Assembly (NCBI RefSeq): GCF_050717545.1 | Contig: NZ_JBOITN010000019.1 | Coordinates: 62,001-126,000, forward strand | Origin: Clostridium_AD sp050717545 | GTDB lineage: Bacteria > Bacillota > Clostridia > Clostridiales > Clostridiaceae | Direction of reading: 5' to 3' | DNA length: 64,000 nucleotides | In this document: positions 7,356 to 16,332 of the stretch, one piece after another | Layout of the letters: each line of letters opens with the position of its first letter | How positions within the stretch are numbered: position 1 is the stretch's first letter | Program-made: the position numbers and the translations under genes | Notes under the pieces: model-generated | What the model was told of the DNA's origin: nothing | The model's database searches: none | The model's input: the letters and a program-made list of their open reading frames with translations, nothing else

Positions 7356-8972
7356 ATGAAAAGTTTTATGCAAAAATTCGGTAAATCTTTATTATTACCA
7401 ATATCAACAATAGCAGCAGCAGGTATTTTTTTAGGGCTTGCAGCCGCGTTACAGAATAGTGAAATTGTAGGAGAAACTTTTGCTAATATACAAGGAGTAC
7501 AGAATTTTATTGGATTCATTAGAAAGCTAGCAGGCTTGGTTTTTGGAAATCTTCCAGTGTTCTTTGCAATTTCTATTGCGTTAGGTATGGCTAAAGAAGA
7601 AAAATCTACTGCGGCTTTTGCTGCATTAATAGGATTTTTAGCGCTACATTTAACACTAAATTACATACTGGGGTTAAATAGTTTAAATGTAGAGACAACT
7701 TCAATAGATTATTTAATGAATAATGATGGTCTATCAAATCTAGAAGCAAGTTTAATTAACGCAAAATATGAAACGGTGCTTGGATATTTCACATATAGAA
7801 TGAATGTTTTTGGAGGTATTATTGTTGGTCTTACTGTTACATTTTTACACAATAAATTTTATAAAATAAAGCTACCAAGCTCGATAAATTTCTTTGGGGG
7901 TAAAAGGTTTGTACCTTTAATAACTTTAGTGGTGGTTCCAATAGTTGGTTTGATTTTGTATTTTATATGGCCGTTTGTTGATGCTACTATTTCTTTACTC
8001 GGAAGTGGAATTCAAACAGCCGGACCATTCGGGCCGTTTATATATGGATCATTAAACAGATTACTAATACCAACAGGATTACACCATATACTAAATCAAG
8101 TGGTTAGATTTACTGAAATTGGAGGATCAGCTAATATCGATGGACAAACAGTAGTTGGATCATTAAATATATTCAATGCAGCAATAGCTTCTAAATCAAA
8201 TATACCAACTGAAATATTTTCAATTGGAAGCAAATATATAGGGCAAGGACATATGCTCTCAGTTATGTTTGGGTTACCTGCAGCAGGTATTGCAATGATT
8301 AGATGTGCTAAAAAGGAAAACAAGAAAAAAATTAAGGCATTAATTATTGCTGGTTTATCAGCTTCAATTTTAACGGGTATTACAGAACCATTAGAATTTA
8401 TGTTTATGTTTATATCGCCAGTACTATTTGGAATTCATATAATTATGTATGGACTGGGTTATATGATAATGGCTATATTAGGAGTTTCAGTTGGAGGAGT
8501 ACAAGGTGGATTAATAGACTTTATAGTGTTTGGAGTTTTAAGAGGCTTTGAGACTAAATGGTACTTAATCGTTTTAGTTGGTTTAGTTTTTGCAGCAATT
8601 TATTATTATGCATTTGTGTATATTATAAGGAAGTACAATATTATGACACCAGGGAGAGAAGATGATGATTTAGCGGAAGAGGAATTAGACAGTAATACAA
8701 AATCTAGTGATTTAGCCCATACTATAGTAGAAGCTTTAGGTGGAAGTGAAAATATTTTAAGTTTAGAAAACTGTATGACAAGGCTAAGGGTTGTTGTAGA
8801 TAATAGTGAGCTTATAAGTGAAAAAATATTAAAAAACACAGGAGCATCAGGTTTTGTTAGACCCACAAAAGAAGACATACAAATAGTGTATGGACTAAAG
8901 GTTGATCAAATTGCAAGTGAGGTTAAATCATACTTAAAAACATTAAGGAGTAATAAAATAAAAAACCAATAG
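7356..8972 (+). CDS. PTS alpha-glucoside transporter subunit IIBC
   Basis: A 538-residue sugar permease of the glucose/glucoside PTS superfamily. The N-terminal IIC domain (about 1-430) has many hydrophobic helices and the family motif GITEPLEFMFMFISP. After an acidic linker comes a C-terminal IIB domain (about 455-525) with the phosphorylated Cys at 473 in ENCMTRLR. Order and length match the MalP/GlvC-type IICB proteins that import and phosphorylate maltose and related alpha-glucosides. There is no fused or adjacent IIA, so a IIA from elsewhere must supply phosphate. The ATG follows GGAGG. The stop overlaps the ribosome binding site of the next gene, so the two are translated from one message. 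Confidence 0.88.
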   Translation: MKSFMQKFGKSLLLPISTIAAAGIFLGLAAALQNSEIVGETFANIQGVQNFIGFIRKLAGLVFGNLPVFFAISIALGMAKEEKSTAAFAALIGFLALHLTLNYILGLNSLNVETTSIDYLMNNDGLSNLEASLINAKYETVLGYFTYRMNVFGGIIVGLTVTFLHNKFYKIKLPSSINFFGGKRFVPLITLVVVPIVGLILYFIWPFVDATISLLGSGIQTAGPFGPFIYGSLNRLLIPTGLHHILNQVVRFTEIGGSANIDGQTVVGSLNIFNAAIASKSNIPTEIFSIGSKYIGQGHMLSVMFGLPAAGIAMIRCAKKENKKKIKALIIAGLSASILTGITEPLEFMFMFISPVLFGIHIIMYGLGYMIMAILGVSVGGVQGGLIDFIVFGVLRGFETKWYLIVLVGLVFAAIYYYAFVYIIRKYNIMTPGREDDDLAEEELDSNTKSSDLAHTIVEALGGSENILSLENCMTRLRVVVDNSELISEKILKNTGASGFVRPTKEDIQIVYGLKVDQIASEVKSYLKTLRSNKIKNQ

Positions 8973-8986
8973 GAGGAGTTATGTTT

Positions 8987-10315
8987 ATGATAAATAAAGG
9001 TACTAAGATTACAATAGTAGGTGGCGGTTCTACATGGACTCCAGGCATATTAAAAGCAATTACAACTTATAAGAAATCTTTAAACTTAAAGGAATTAGTT
9101 TTATATGATATAGTTGAAGAAAGACAAAAGCCCATAGGTGAATTTGGTAAGTTGTTATTTAAAGAGCTTTGTCCAGATATTAAATTTATTTATACTACAG
9201 ATAAAAAGATCGCATATGAAAATGTGGACTATATTTTCTGCCAAATAAGAACAGGCGGATATAAAATGAGAAAATTAGATGAAAAAATACCACTAGAAGA
9301 AGGCGCCGTAGGACAGGAAACCTGTGGTGCAGGTGGGTTTGCTTACGGTATTAGATCTTTAAAGGATATGATAGAAATAGTTAATGATGTAAGGAAATAT
9401 AGCAAAGATGCTTGGATATTAAACTATACAAATCCAGCAGCTATAGTTGCTTATGGACTTACAAAAGCTTTCAAAGATGATAAGAGAATTTTAAATATTT
9501 GTGATCAGCCAATTAATATGATTTATTCAATAGCTAAAATCCTTGAGGTTGATCCTGAAAAAATTACACCTTCATATTTTGGACTAAATCATTTCGGATG
9601 GTTTACCCATATATACGATGAAAATGGAGTTGATTTACTACCTAGACTTAAAGAATTGATTTTAGAGAATGGATTTGCACCAAAGGATGCAGAGCAAAGA
9701 GATAAATCATGGCTAGATACTTATGCACTTGTTGAGGACATGGTTAGAGATTTTCCGGAATATGTCCCAAGCACTTATGTACAGTACTACCTATATCCAG
9801 AATATAAAGCAAGTAAGTTAGATCTTAAGTACACCCGTGCAAACGAAGTTATAAATGGCAGGGAAAAGAAAGTTTTTGCAGAATGTACACAAGCTGTAAA
9901 AGATGGTACAACCATAGGAAGCGATGTTGTTTGTAATGATGCTCATGGTCAAATGATTGTCGAAATTGCTGACACAATATATAATAATAAAAATAAAACA
10001 TACATTGTGATGGTTGAAAATAACGGAATAATTCCAAATTTACCAGACGATGCAATTGCAGAGGTAGCATGTATATTGGGGAATAGAGGGCCCATACCGT
10101 TCCATGTAGGAAAAATTGATACATTTTATAAGGGATTACTTGAGAATCAATATGCATTTGAAAAATTAACTGTAGAAGCTTTTCAGCAAGGTAGTTATAC
10201 AAAGGCACTACAGGCGCTTACTTTAAATAGAACTATTATAGATGCCAAAAAGGCAAGAAGGATATTAGACAGACTTATATTAGCAAACAAGGGATATTGG
10301 CCAGAACTAAAATAA
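8987..10315 (+). CDS. 6-phospho-alpha-glucosidase, GH4 family
   Basis: About 442 residues. The NAD-binding GGGSTWTPG lies near the N-terminus. GH4 metal-site residues are the Cys of CDQP (about 172) and the His of NHFGW (about 202), and NYTNPAA is also present. Enzymes of this family use NAD and Mn2+ in a redox-elimination mechanism to split phosphorylated disaccharides. The Cys-Asp pair in CDQP favours the 6-phospho-alpha-glucosidase (GlvA/MalA, CDMP-type) group over the beta group (CN-type). This agrees with the alpha-glucoside transporter upstream. I chose the second of two closely spaced ATGs (8981 or 8987) for better spacing to AGGAGGAG. Products would be glucose and glucose 6-phosphate. 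Confidence 0.88.
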   Translation: MINKGTKITIVGGGSTWTPGILKAITTYKKSLNLKELVLYDIVEERQKPIGEFGKLLFKELCPDIKFIYTTDKKIAYENVDYIFCQIRTGGYKMRKLDEKIPLEEGAVGQETCGAGGFAYGIRSLKDMIEIVNDVRKYSKDAWILNYTNPAAIVAYGLTKAFKDDKRILNICDQPINMIYSIAKILEVDPEKITPSYFGLNHFGWFTHIYDENGVDLLPRLKELILENGFAPKDAEQRDKSWLDTYALVEDMVRDFPEYVPSTYVQYYLYPEYKASKLDLKYTRANEVINGREKKVFAECTQAVKDGTTIGSDVVCNDAHGQMIVEIADTIYNNKNKTYIVMVENNGIIPNLPDDAIAEVACILGNRGPIPFHVGKIDTFYKGLLENQYAFEKLTVEAFQQGSYTKALQALTLNRTIIDAKKARRILDRLILANKGYWPELK

Positions 10316-10323
10316 ATGATAGC

Positions 10324-10358
10324 AAAAATAGTGGTGTATAACCATCACTATTTTTTTG
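10324..10358 (+). terminator. Intrinsic terminator inside the sugar operon
   Basis: AATAGTG pairs with CACTATT and the stem is extended by a G-U and two more pairs. Seven T follow. It lies between the glucosidase and the ChbG gene only 31 bases before the latter's start. The last gene is therefore probably expressed by read-through or at a lower level. Confidence 0.75.
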
Positions 10359-10388
10359 CGAATTAAGGACATACATTGGGAGGTTATT

Positions 10389-11123
10389 ATGACAAATTTA
10401 ATATTTAATGCGGATGATTTTGGCTATAGCAAAGGAATAAATTATGGAATTATTGAAGCACACAAAAGGGGGGTATTAACATCAGCAACTTTAATGGTAA
10501 ATATGAGTGGGACATTACATGCAGTAGAATTGATGAAAGGTCTAAAAGCTATGGATGTAGGATTACATCTTAATATATCATTAGGAAAGCCTTTGACAAG
10601 TGGAAAAACGTTAGTTGATGAAAAAGGAAATTTCATGAAGCCTGATAATTTACCTGATGATTATAAATATGATTTGGAAGAGTTAAGAAATGAGATATGG
10701 ACTCAATACAATAGATATATAGAATTAGTTGGAAAAAAACCTTCCCACATAGATTCACATTTGTTTAGCAGTGATAAGGTTCCACAGATGAGAAAATTAT
10801 CAGTAGAGCTTGCAATAGAAAAAGAAATTGCACTTAGAAACTATGATATAGATTTATATCATCATGTTGAATTTGTTAATTATAGAAACTATAATGCAAA
10901 GCCTACATTAGATTATGTTGCTGAGTATTTCAGTGACATAATAAAACATGAGTATGTTGAAATAATGACACATCCTGGATTTGTTGATATAGAAGTTTAT
11001 AATAATTCATCATATAATATCCAAAGAGCAATTGAGCTGGAATTTTTAACATCAATACAGATTAGTGAGCTAATCAAAAAAAATAATATTAATTTAATTA
11101 GCTATAGTGATGTGAGAAAATAG
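10389..11123 (+). CDS. chbG: ChbG/YdjC-family carbohydrate deacetylase
   Basis: A 244-residue protein with the ChbG/HpnK (YdjC) signature. It begins NADDFGYSKGIN with the metal-binding Asp-Asp and continues with VGLHLNIS, SHIDSHLF and a C-terminal MTHPGF. Characterised members remove an acetyl group from acetylated disaccharide phosphates such as chitobiose-6-phosphate. I chose the ATG at 10389 because GGGAGG lies six bases upstream and the family starts there; an upstream in-frame start adds 11 unrelated residues. It follows the GH4 gene on the same strand, so it may deacetylate a sugar brought in by the PTS, but no chitobiose genes are nearby. Confidence 0.85.
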   Translation: MTNLIFNADDFGYSKGINYGIIEAHKRGVLTSATLMVNMSGTLHAVELMKGLKAMDVGLHLNISLGKPLTSGKTLVDEKGNFMKPDNLPDDYKYDLEELRNEIWTQYNRYIELVGKKPSHIDSHLFSSDKVPQMRKLSVELAIEKEIALRNYDIDLYHHVEFVNYRNYNAKPTLDYVAEYFSDIIKHEYVEIMTHPGFVDIEVYNNSSYNIQRAIELEFLTSIQISELIKKNNINLISYSDVRK

Positions 11124-11128
11124 AGGTA

Positions 11129-11248
11129 TTAGTTTTTTTGAATTATTTGTTTTTTAATTTTGCAACTTAAACCCTTCCCTAAAGAATGTTTAGGAACTAG
11201 AATAAATTCACCATCAAAATTAGAATATATTTTATTATGGACCTTCAT
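11129..11248 (-). CDS. Possible 39-residue peptide
   Basis: An ATG preceded by AGGTG at five bases opens a 39-codon frame (MKVHNKIYSNFDGEFILVPK at the start, basic C-terminus). The same frame stays open upstream to 11407, but that part crosses a strong hairpin at 11291-11359. The region could hold a decayed gene. I do not recognise it, and coding status is uncertain. Confidence 0.22.
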   Translation of the reverse strand: MKVHNKIYSNFDGEFILVPKHSLGKGLSCKIKKQIIQKN

Positions 11249-11290
11249 AGCTACACCTAAAGGCTTTTTTATAGTAAAATTATCGTTGAC

Positions 11291-11359
11291 AAAATACCCT
11301 AATAATCGATTTGAATACCTTATCACAGGGTATATCTTATAAATTATTAGGGTGTTTTT
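11291..11359 (+). terminator. Nested hairpin with U-run downstream of chbG
   Basis: AAAATACCCTAATAAT (11291-11306) pairs along its whole length with ATTATTAGGGTGTTTT (11343-11358), with one wobble. Inside, ATACC pairs with GGTAT. T residues end the structure. It lies about 170 bases beyond the chbG stop and is the only terminator-like structure for that transcript. The 355-base gap 11124-11478 shows nothing else convincing. Confidence 0.5.
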
Positions 11360-11478
11360 AATGAAAACAAATGATCTTATTCTATTTATAGAAAGTAAAA
11401 AATACATTATCTTATGCGCGTATCTAATGCTTTCTTAAACTACGTAGTCAACTTAAAAAATACTGACCAAATAGTGGA

Positions 11479-11931
11479 TTATTTCATTTTTGTCATATTT
11501 AATGTGAATAAGTAATTGTATTTTGAACTATGCTTTATTTCATCAGTTATGATATTGAAAAGTATATCTCTATACATTGTGGATGGAAGCCCTTTTCTTA
11601 TTTCTCTATATCTTTCAACAGCTGCAAGCTCACCGAATAATGCCTTTTTAATGCCGTCAAGATAGGAAGCGGGTTTCACAAATTCTTCACCTGGGCTCAT
11701 TAATACATCAATTCCTGTTATGTTATTATATATTTGTCTAAACATTCTATTATGGTGACGTTCATCATCTCTTATTGATGTTATTATTCTTTTTTCATCA
11801 ATAGTAGGCGCAACACTTATTAAGTAATCATAGAATAATTCGTCTTCTCTTTCACCTTGAACGGCTGCTTTAATCGCTTCTAAGGATTTTTTTAATAATT
11901 CAGAATCATACATTGGATATTGTTCATACAT
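11479..11931 (-). CDS. Ferritin-like/rubrerythrin-type protein
   Basis: A 150-residue all-helical protein with the diiron pattern of the ferritin-like superfamily. E27 is in GEREDELFYDYL, E57 and H60 are in DDERHHNRMF, a later Glu is in FGELAAVERYREI, and a last one is in TDEIKHSSKYNYL. Two repeats of E-x(6)-Y and ExxH fit a four-helix bundle with a binuclear iron site. It lacks a C-terminal rubredoxin domain, so it is not a classical rubrerythrin. A role in oxygen or iron handling is likely from the family, but the substrate is unknown. The ATG follows TAAGGAGG. It is monocistronic. Confidence 0.8.
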   Translation of the reverse strand: MYEQYPMYDSELLKKSLEAIKAAVQGEREDELFYDYLISVAPTIDEKRIITSIRDDERHHNRMFRQIYNNITGIDVLMSPGEEFVKPASYLDGIKKALFGELAAVERYREIRKGLPSTMYRDILFNIITDEIKHSSKYNYLFTLNMTKMK

Positions 11932-12105
11932 TTGAAACCTCCTTATATTATTATAATTAAGAGATAGTTATTATATAATATGAAAAGTAGGCTCTAGTTG
12001 TGATTGAGAAGAGTACTGTTTAAAATCAAAATTTTAAGGTATAATTTCAATGTAACTTAATGCACTACTTATACGAAAGTTTTTTAAATGAGGGAGCTGA
12101 TAGAA

Positions 12106-12642
12106 TTGAAAATAACTATAGCAGGAGACTTATATTCTGGTAAAAGCTGCGTGGGTAAGACTGTATGCGAGACTTTAAATTATACTTATTATAGTGTGGG
12201 GGAATTGCAAAGAAAATTAGCAGTAGAAAAGGGTATGTCTATTACAGAATATAATACTTATGTGTTTGAGAATAATTTAGATAAAGAAATTGATGATAGA
12301 ACTATAAAAATCGGATTAGAAAAGGAAAACTTTATTTTTGATGCTAGGCTTGCGTGGCATTTTATACCGGACTCCTTTAAAATATATTTAAAAGTTGAAA
12401 TTGATGTTGCAGTAGATAGGGCTCTAAAAAGTGAGAGAGGAAAATCAGAAAATTATTCGTCAAAGTCTGATGCTAAGGATCATATAACTCAAAGAAGAAG
12501 ACTCGAGGTTTCTAGATTTAGGGATATTTATAATGTAAGCATAGATGAGGATAGTAATTATGATTTGGCTATTGATACTTCTCATATTTCTATGGAGGAA
12601 GTAGTGGGGAGAATTTTAGAAAAGGTAAGAGGTCGCTCTTAA
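12106..12642 (+). CDS. Cytidylate kinase-like P-loop nucleotide kinase
   Basis: About 178 residues. It begins KITIAGDLYSGKSCVGK, with the P-loop GDLYSGKS, and the AAA_18/cytidylate-kinase-like plan continues: YSVGELQRKLAVEKGMSI, then DARLAWHFIPDSFKIYL, then TQRRRLEVSRFRDIY in the lid region. The substrate could be CMP or another small nucleotide. True Cmk is normally about 220 residues, so this is more likely a paralogue. I chose the TTG at 12106 because GAGGGAG lies nine bases upstream and homologous proteins start at this point. An in-frame ATG at 12088 precedes that site. Confidence 0.78.
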   Translation: MKITIAGDLYSGKSCVGKTVCETLNYTYYSVGELQRKLAVEKGMSITEYNTYVFENNLDKEIDDRTIKIGLEKENFIFDARLAWHFIPDSFKIYLKVEIDVAVDRALKSERGKSENYSSKSDAKDHITQRRRLEVSRFRDIYNVSIDEDSNYDLAIDTSHISMEEVVGRILEKVRGRS

Positions 12643-12680
12643 CAACAATAGCACTGAAGAAAAGTGATGAAATTTATAAA

Positions 12681-12712
12681 AACCTTAATTATTAAATAAT
12701 TAAGGTTTTTTT
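12681..12712 (+). terminator. Intrinsic terminator
   Basis: AACCTTAATTATT and AATAATTAAGGTT form an AT-rich stem followed by seven T. It ends the kinase-like gene. The A-rich 5' side gives a partial U-run in the other direction for the converging diguanylate cyclase gene. Confidence 0.7.
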
Positions 12713-12735
12713 ATTTTAAATAAAACTATTCATAG

Positions 12736-12764
12736 CCGAAGTTATTTGTGACAAATAACTTCGG
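12736..12764. terminator. Perfect 14-bp palindrome at the 3' end of the diguanylate cyclase gene
   Basis: CCGAAGTTATTTGT and its exact complement are separated by one base. The stop codon of the leftward cyclase gene lies inside the palindrome, so the last codons form part of the stem. It probably acts with the adjacent AT-rich hairpin at 12681-12712 to end the leftward transcript. Confidence 0.6.
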
Positions 12765-15078
12765 TTAAATTTAATGTTTTTTCTGCGAGTTTAGCATCTA
12801 AATCTATTGATATAACTTTGTTTTTTCCTTGAGATTTTGCTCGATACATAGCTTTATCCGCTGATATAAACAAATAATCCAAATCTTGAACAGTAGGAGT
12901 AAGGCAGGCAACACCAAGGCTTGAAGTAATGGGTATTGAATCTGATTTTCTAATAATTAAAGGATTATTTTCTATGGCACTTCGGAGGAGTTCACCGATC
13001 ATTTCGGCCTCTTTAAAGGGAGTGCCAGGTAATAATACAATAAATTCTTCGCCACCAAAACGACCTAAAATATGATTATTACTTAAATTATCCAAGCAAA
13101 CTTTAGAAAGACGTTTTAAGACTAAGTCACCGGTATGATGACCTAGGCGATCATTGATTCTTTTAAAGTCGTCAATGTCGATCATAATAGATGAAATAGG
13201 TTCTGAAGCTATTTTAGCTTTAGTAAAATTTATATTTGCAAGTTCAAAAAAACTTCGCCTGTTATATAAATTAGTTAGAGGGTCAATGCGTGAAAGTTGC
13301 TTAGTTTTAGCATGTAACTTAGCATTTTTTATTGCCATTCCAGCATGATAGGCGATTGATAATGCTATGTCACAGTGATATTTAGTATAAATGTCCTTTT
13401 TAGTTGAATCTAGTGTTAGAATACCAATGATTTTATTTTTAAATATTATTGGTATTCCCATCCAACTTTCAATATTAGATAGACCCACATAATGAGTAAA
13501 ACGAGGATCTTCTTTAACATTTGTAACTACTAATATAGCGTTAGTTTCATAGATTTCTTTAAATAACTTATCTTCATGCTTATCAATACTAATTTTGTAG
13601 ATTTCATCTAAGTTTTTGAAACCATATGCTGAAGTAATAGTAAATTGGTTATTTTCCTCCATGAAAAATGATGCGCTATCATAAGGAACTAGCTCTTTTA
13701 AGCCTTTTAACAATTTATCTAACACCTTATCTAAATTCAAGGTAGAATTTAAGAGAAAGGTAGCTTCTCTAAGTTTCTGAGCTATTAAAAATTGATCTTT
13801 CACTTTTGATAAATTTTCTATTCTTTCATATGCTTTAGATTGATTCATTGCCAATATGAAAGAATTTAAAAGTATGAAAATAAAAAAAACTAATAAAGAA
13901 AAGTCATGAATATGAGGCATACCTATATAATGTAATATTGACATTGCACTTATTATAATAGCAGATAAGCTAGCGAGTATAACTATTAATAATCCATTAT
14001 TTTTGTTATGATAGGACCTTAATATAACCAAAATAACATATAAAACCATAAGCAAAGTAGATATTTGAAATATTATAAGTATCTTAGATGCAAGCAGTGG
14101 AGAAATGAAAATTGTAACAACTATAAAAAATAAACAAAAATATTTGCAAATCGCGTTAATAGTTTTTGACGAGCTTTTTTTGAAAACTACAAATACATAA
14201 CCTAACATAAAAAAAACTGCGGCATAAAAGGATAAGTATTCTAGTTTAAGTTCTAGGCTATAACTAAGATTATTATACAAAGATAGAAGGTACTTGTTAC
14301 CAATAATTAATGCCCTCAAAGATATAGTTATGCAAAGAGCGCCGAAATAAAGTTTGGATTCATCCTCTGTTCTAAACATATATAAAAATAGATGGTATAA
14401 GCCCATTATAAATAATACTGCAAAATAGAAAAATTCAAGTGCAATTGAGGCCTCTCGTTTGTTCGTCATTTGAGATTGCGTACCTAGATAAATTTCACCG
14501 CTTGTACCGCCATTTCTAAAGTCATAATTTGAAACTTGAAGCACTAAATTAATTTTATCATTATTATTAAAAAAATAATTGGTTAGGGGTGCGGATTTAG
14601 GGGTCTGCGCGGAACTACTCGTCCCAACAATACCATTAGATGAAAAGAGCTTGCCATTTACCCATAATTTATATGAGGATAACATGGAAGGAACACTTAA
14701 GCCTAAAAGAGCGTCTTTATATTTTGGATTTAATTTTATTGTTAAACTATATGTAGCATAACCATTTGAACTATAATTTTTATCGTATTTATTCCAAGCC
14801 ATGGGCATATCTACATAAGAGGCAGGTTTATTGCTCAAAAGTAGATCTTTTGGAGTTAATGACTGTTTCCAGTAAAATTCCCATTCGCCTCCAAGTGAAG
14901 TATATCCATTTTTATTAAAATCCCAATTTGAAAGTTCTAATACACCTTTTTGTGAACTAATATTTGATGATGTATTGGGCATAGCCAATTTATTTAAGGA
15001 GAAAATAATATAGAATAATATTCCTGATAAAATAATAATAGATAGTGTAATAATTAATGGTTTTTCTTTTTTTAGCAT
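12742..15078 (-). CDS. Diguanylate cyclase with 7TM-DISM, GAF and GGDEF domains
   Basis: A 778-residue membrane signalling protein. A signal-anchor helix (about 8-30) precedes an extracellular beta-rich domain (about 45-200) of the 7TMR-DISM sensor type. Seven predicted helices follow (about 210-410), then a GAF domain (about 435-595) and a GGDEF domain (about 600-765). The GGDEF domain has DPLTNLYNRR, DIDDFKRINDRLGH and the active-site GRFGGEEF, so it should make cyclic di-GMP. An RxxD inhibitory site is not seen before GGEEF, suggesting weak product inhibition. The ATG follows GGGAGGAT. The ligand of the outer domain is unknown; carbohydrate-like binding is typical for the DISM class. Confidence 0.9.
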   Translation of the reverse strand: MLKKEKPLIITLSIIILSGILFYIIFSLNKLAMPNTSSNISSQKGVLELSNWDFNKNGYTSLGGEWEFYWKQSLTPKDLLLSNKPASYVDMPMAWNKYDKNYSSNGYATYSLTIKLNPKYKDALLGLSVPSMLSSYKLWVNGKLFSSNGIVGTSSSAQTPKSAPLTNYFFNNNDKINLVLQVSNYDFRNGGTSGEIYLGTQSQMTNKREASIALEFFYFAVLFIMGLYHLFLYMFRTEDESKLYFGALCITISLRALIIGNKYLLSLYNNLSYSLELKLEYLSFYAAVFFMLGYVFVVFKKSSSKTINAICKYFCLFFIVVTIFISPLLASKILIIFQISTLLMVLYVILVILRSYHNKNNGLLIVILASLSAIIISAMSILHYIGMPHIHDFSLLVFFIFILLNSFILAMNQSKAYERIENLSKVKDQFLIAQKLREATFLLNSTLNLDKVLDKLLKGLKELVPYDSASFFMEENNQFTITSAYGFKNLDEIYKISIDKHEDKLFKEIYETNAILVVTNVKEDPRFTHYVGLSNIESWMGIPIIFKNKIIGILTLDSTKKDIYTKYHCDIALSIAYHAGMAIKNAKLHAKTKQLSRIDPLTNLYNRRSFFELANINFTKAKIASEPISSIMIDIDDFKRINDRLGHHTGDLVLKRLSKVCLDNLSNNHILGRFGGEEFIVLLPGTPFKEAEMIGELLRSAIENNPLIIRKSDSIPITSSLGVACLTPTVQDLDYLFISADKAMYRAKSQGKNKVISIDLDAKLAEKTLNLTEVICHK

Positions 15079-15442
15079 TATATTATATCCTCCCGTTCTT
15101 AAAACAAATATTGTTGAATTTAAATAATAAATATATTATAATACAATATATTACATTAGTATAGTGAAAAATTCCTTTCTACAAAATTTTAGTTATAAAT
15201 ATTAAGTAATAATATTTACAACTGATTACAATACATATTTTAATAAAAATGAATGTATTTTTAAATGTAGGGAGAAATAAAAATTGGCATATAAAAATTA
15301 ATGCAAATTTTACAGAATGTGAAAACCATTACGTATAAAATACTATGCTATACTTAGTAAAGAAGGTTATTTATTAAGGTAGAAGTCTCTTCATTATTGT
15401 AGAGGTGCTTTAGTACGAAATGTGGTTACACGGAGGTAATTT
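15079..15442. other. 364-base intergenic region between divergent genes
   Basis: It must hold the promoters of the leftward cyclase and the rightward HAD gene. I see a weak hairpin at about 15281-15310 (AAATTGGCAT with ATGCAAATTT). A TATAAAATAC or TATACT -10-like stretch lies near 15335-15356, with no well-spaced -35. No ORF with a ribosome binding site is present. Confidence 0.4.
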
Positions 15443-16288
15443 ATGTATAAATTAATAGCAATAGATATGGACGGAACATTGTTAAATGATGAAAAGAAAA
15501 TTTCGCTAGCAAATTATAAGGCGATACAACAAGCGCGAGAAAATGGAGTAAAAGTTGTATTAGCATCAGGAAGACCTTTAGTTGGATTTAAAAAGTATTT
15601 AGACGAACTTAACTTAGTAACAGAAGATGATTATGCAGTAGCTTTTAACGGAGCACTTGTTCAAAGTGCTGAAGGTAGCAAAATAATATCTGAAATTCCA
15701 TTAACTCTTGAAGATTATAAAAGTTTGTACAAGCTAAGCAAAGAGCTAGATGTGAATATACATGCATTAACAAATACTTCAGTAATTTCTCCTAAAGATA
15801 GTGAGTATACAAGGCAAGAAGCAAATTGGAATAATATTCCTAATGAAATAATTGCTGTGGATGATGTAGATGCAGACACTACTATAGTTAAGGTTATGTT
15901 TGTAGATAAGCCAGAAATTATAGAGAGAATAATTGAACTTATTCCTGAAGAAATAAGTAGTAAATATACGGTAGTTAGAAGTGCACCATTCTACTTAGAG
16001 TTTCTTAATAAAGCGGTTAATAAAGGTGCAGGAGTAGCGTCGCTTGCAGAAAAGTTGAATATTAAACAAGAAGAAGTTATATGCATAGGCGATGCAGGTA
16101 ATGATATTCATATGATAGAATATGCAGGTCTAGGAGTTGCCATGGGAAATGCATTTCTAGAGGTTAAAAAAGTTGCAAACTTTATAACTAAAACTAATGA
16201 GCAAGATGGTGTAGCACATATTATCAATAAGTTCATTTTGCATGGAGAAGAGGAATTTGATTTTTGCAACATAGAAAATATTAATTAA
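15443..16288 (+). CDS. Cof-type HAD-IIB phosphatase
   Basis: A 281-residue hydrolase. Motif I is AIDMDGTLLN, with the catalytic Asp pair at residues 8 and 10. Motif II Thr/Ser lies in LASGRPLVG, Lys in the region of NKGAGVASLAEKLNI, and motif IV is GDAGNDIHMIEYAGLGVAMGNA. A large type IIB cap lies between. This family removes phosphate from small sugar phosphates and flavin precursors, and the exact substrate cannot be read from sequence. The ATG follows CGGAGG. The gene has no terminator of its own; the small RNA promoter starts ten bases beyond its stop and shares the terminator at 16448-16489. Confidence 0.92.
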   Translation: MYKLIAIDMDGTLLNDEKKISLANYKAIQQARENGVKVVLASGRPLVGFKKYLDELNLVTEDDYAVAFNGALVQSAEGSKIISEIPLTLEDYKSLYKLSKELDVNIHALTNTSVISPKDSEYTRQEANWNNIPNEIIAVDDVDADTTIVKVMFVDKPEIIERIIELIPEEISSKYTVVRSAPFYLEFLNKAVNKGAGVASLAEKLNIKQEEVICIGDAGNDIHMIEYAGLGVAMGNAFLEVKKVANFITKTNEQDGVAHIINKFILHGEEEFDFCNIENIN

Positions 16289-16297
16289 TAATTGTTA

Positions 16298-16326
16298 TTG
16301 ACAAATAATAAAAACGGATATATAAT
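16298..16326 (+). promoter_or_regulatory. Perfect consensus sigma-A promoter
   Basis: TTGACA (16298-16303) and TATAAT (16321-16326) are spaced by exactly 17 bases, a full match to consensus. There is no coding frame downstream before the terminator at 16448-16489, so it should drive a short RNA. Confidence 0.85.
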
Positions 16327-16332
16327 AAATAT

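Noticed and set aside
9849..10208. Leftward 119-codon frame
   Set aside because: Shadow inside the well-supported GH4 gene; composition is typical of antisense frames and there is no ribosome binding site.
11160..11342. Rightward 60-codon frame
   Set aside because: Covers the nested hairpin at 11291-11359 and has no ribosome binding site or recognisable motif.
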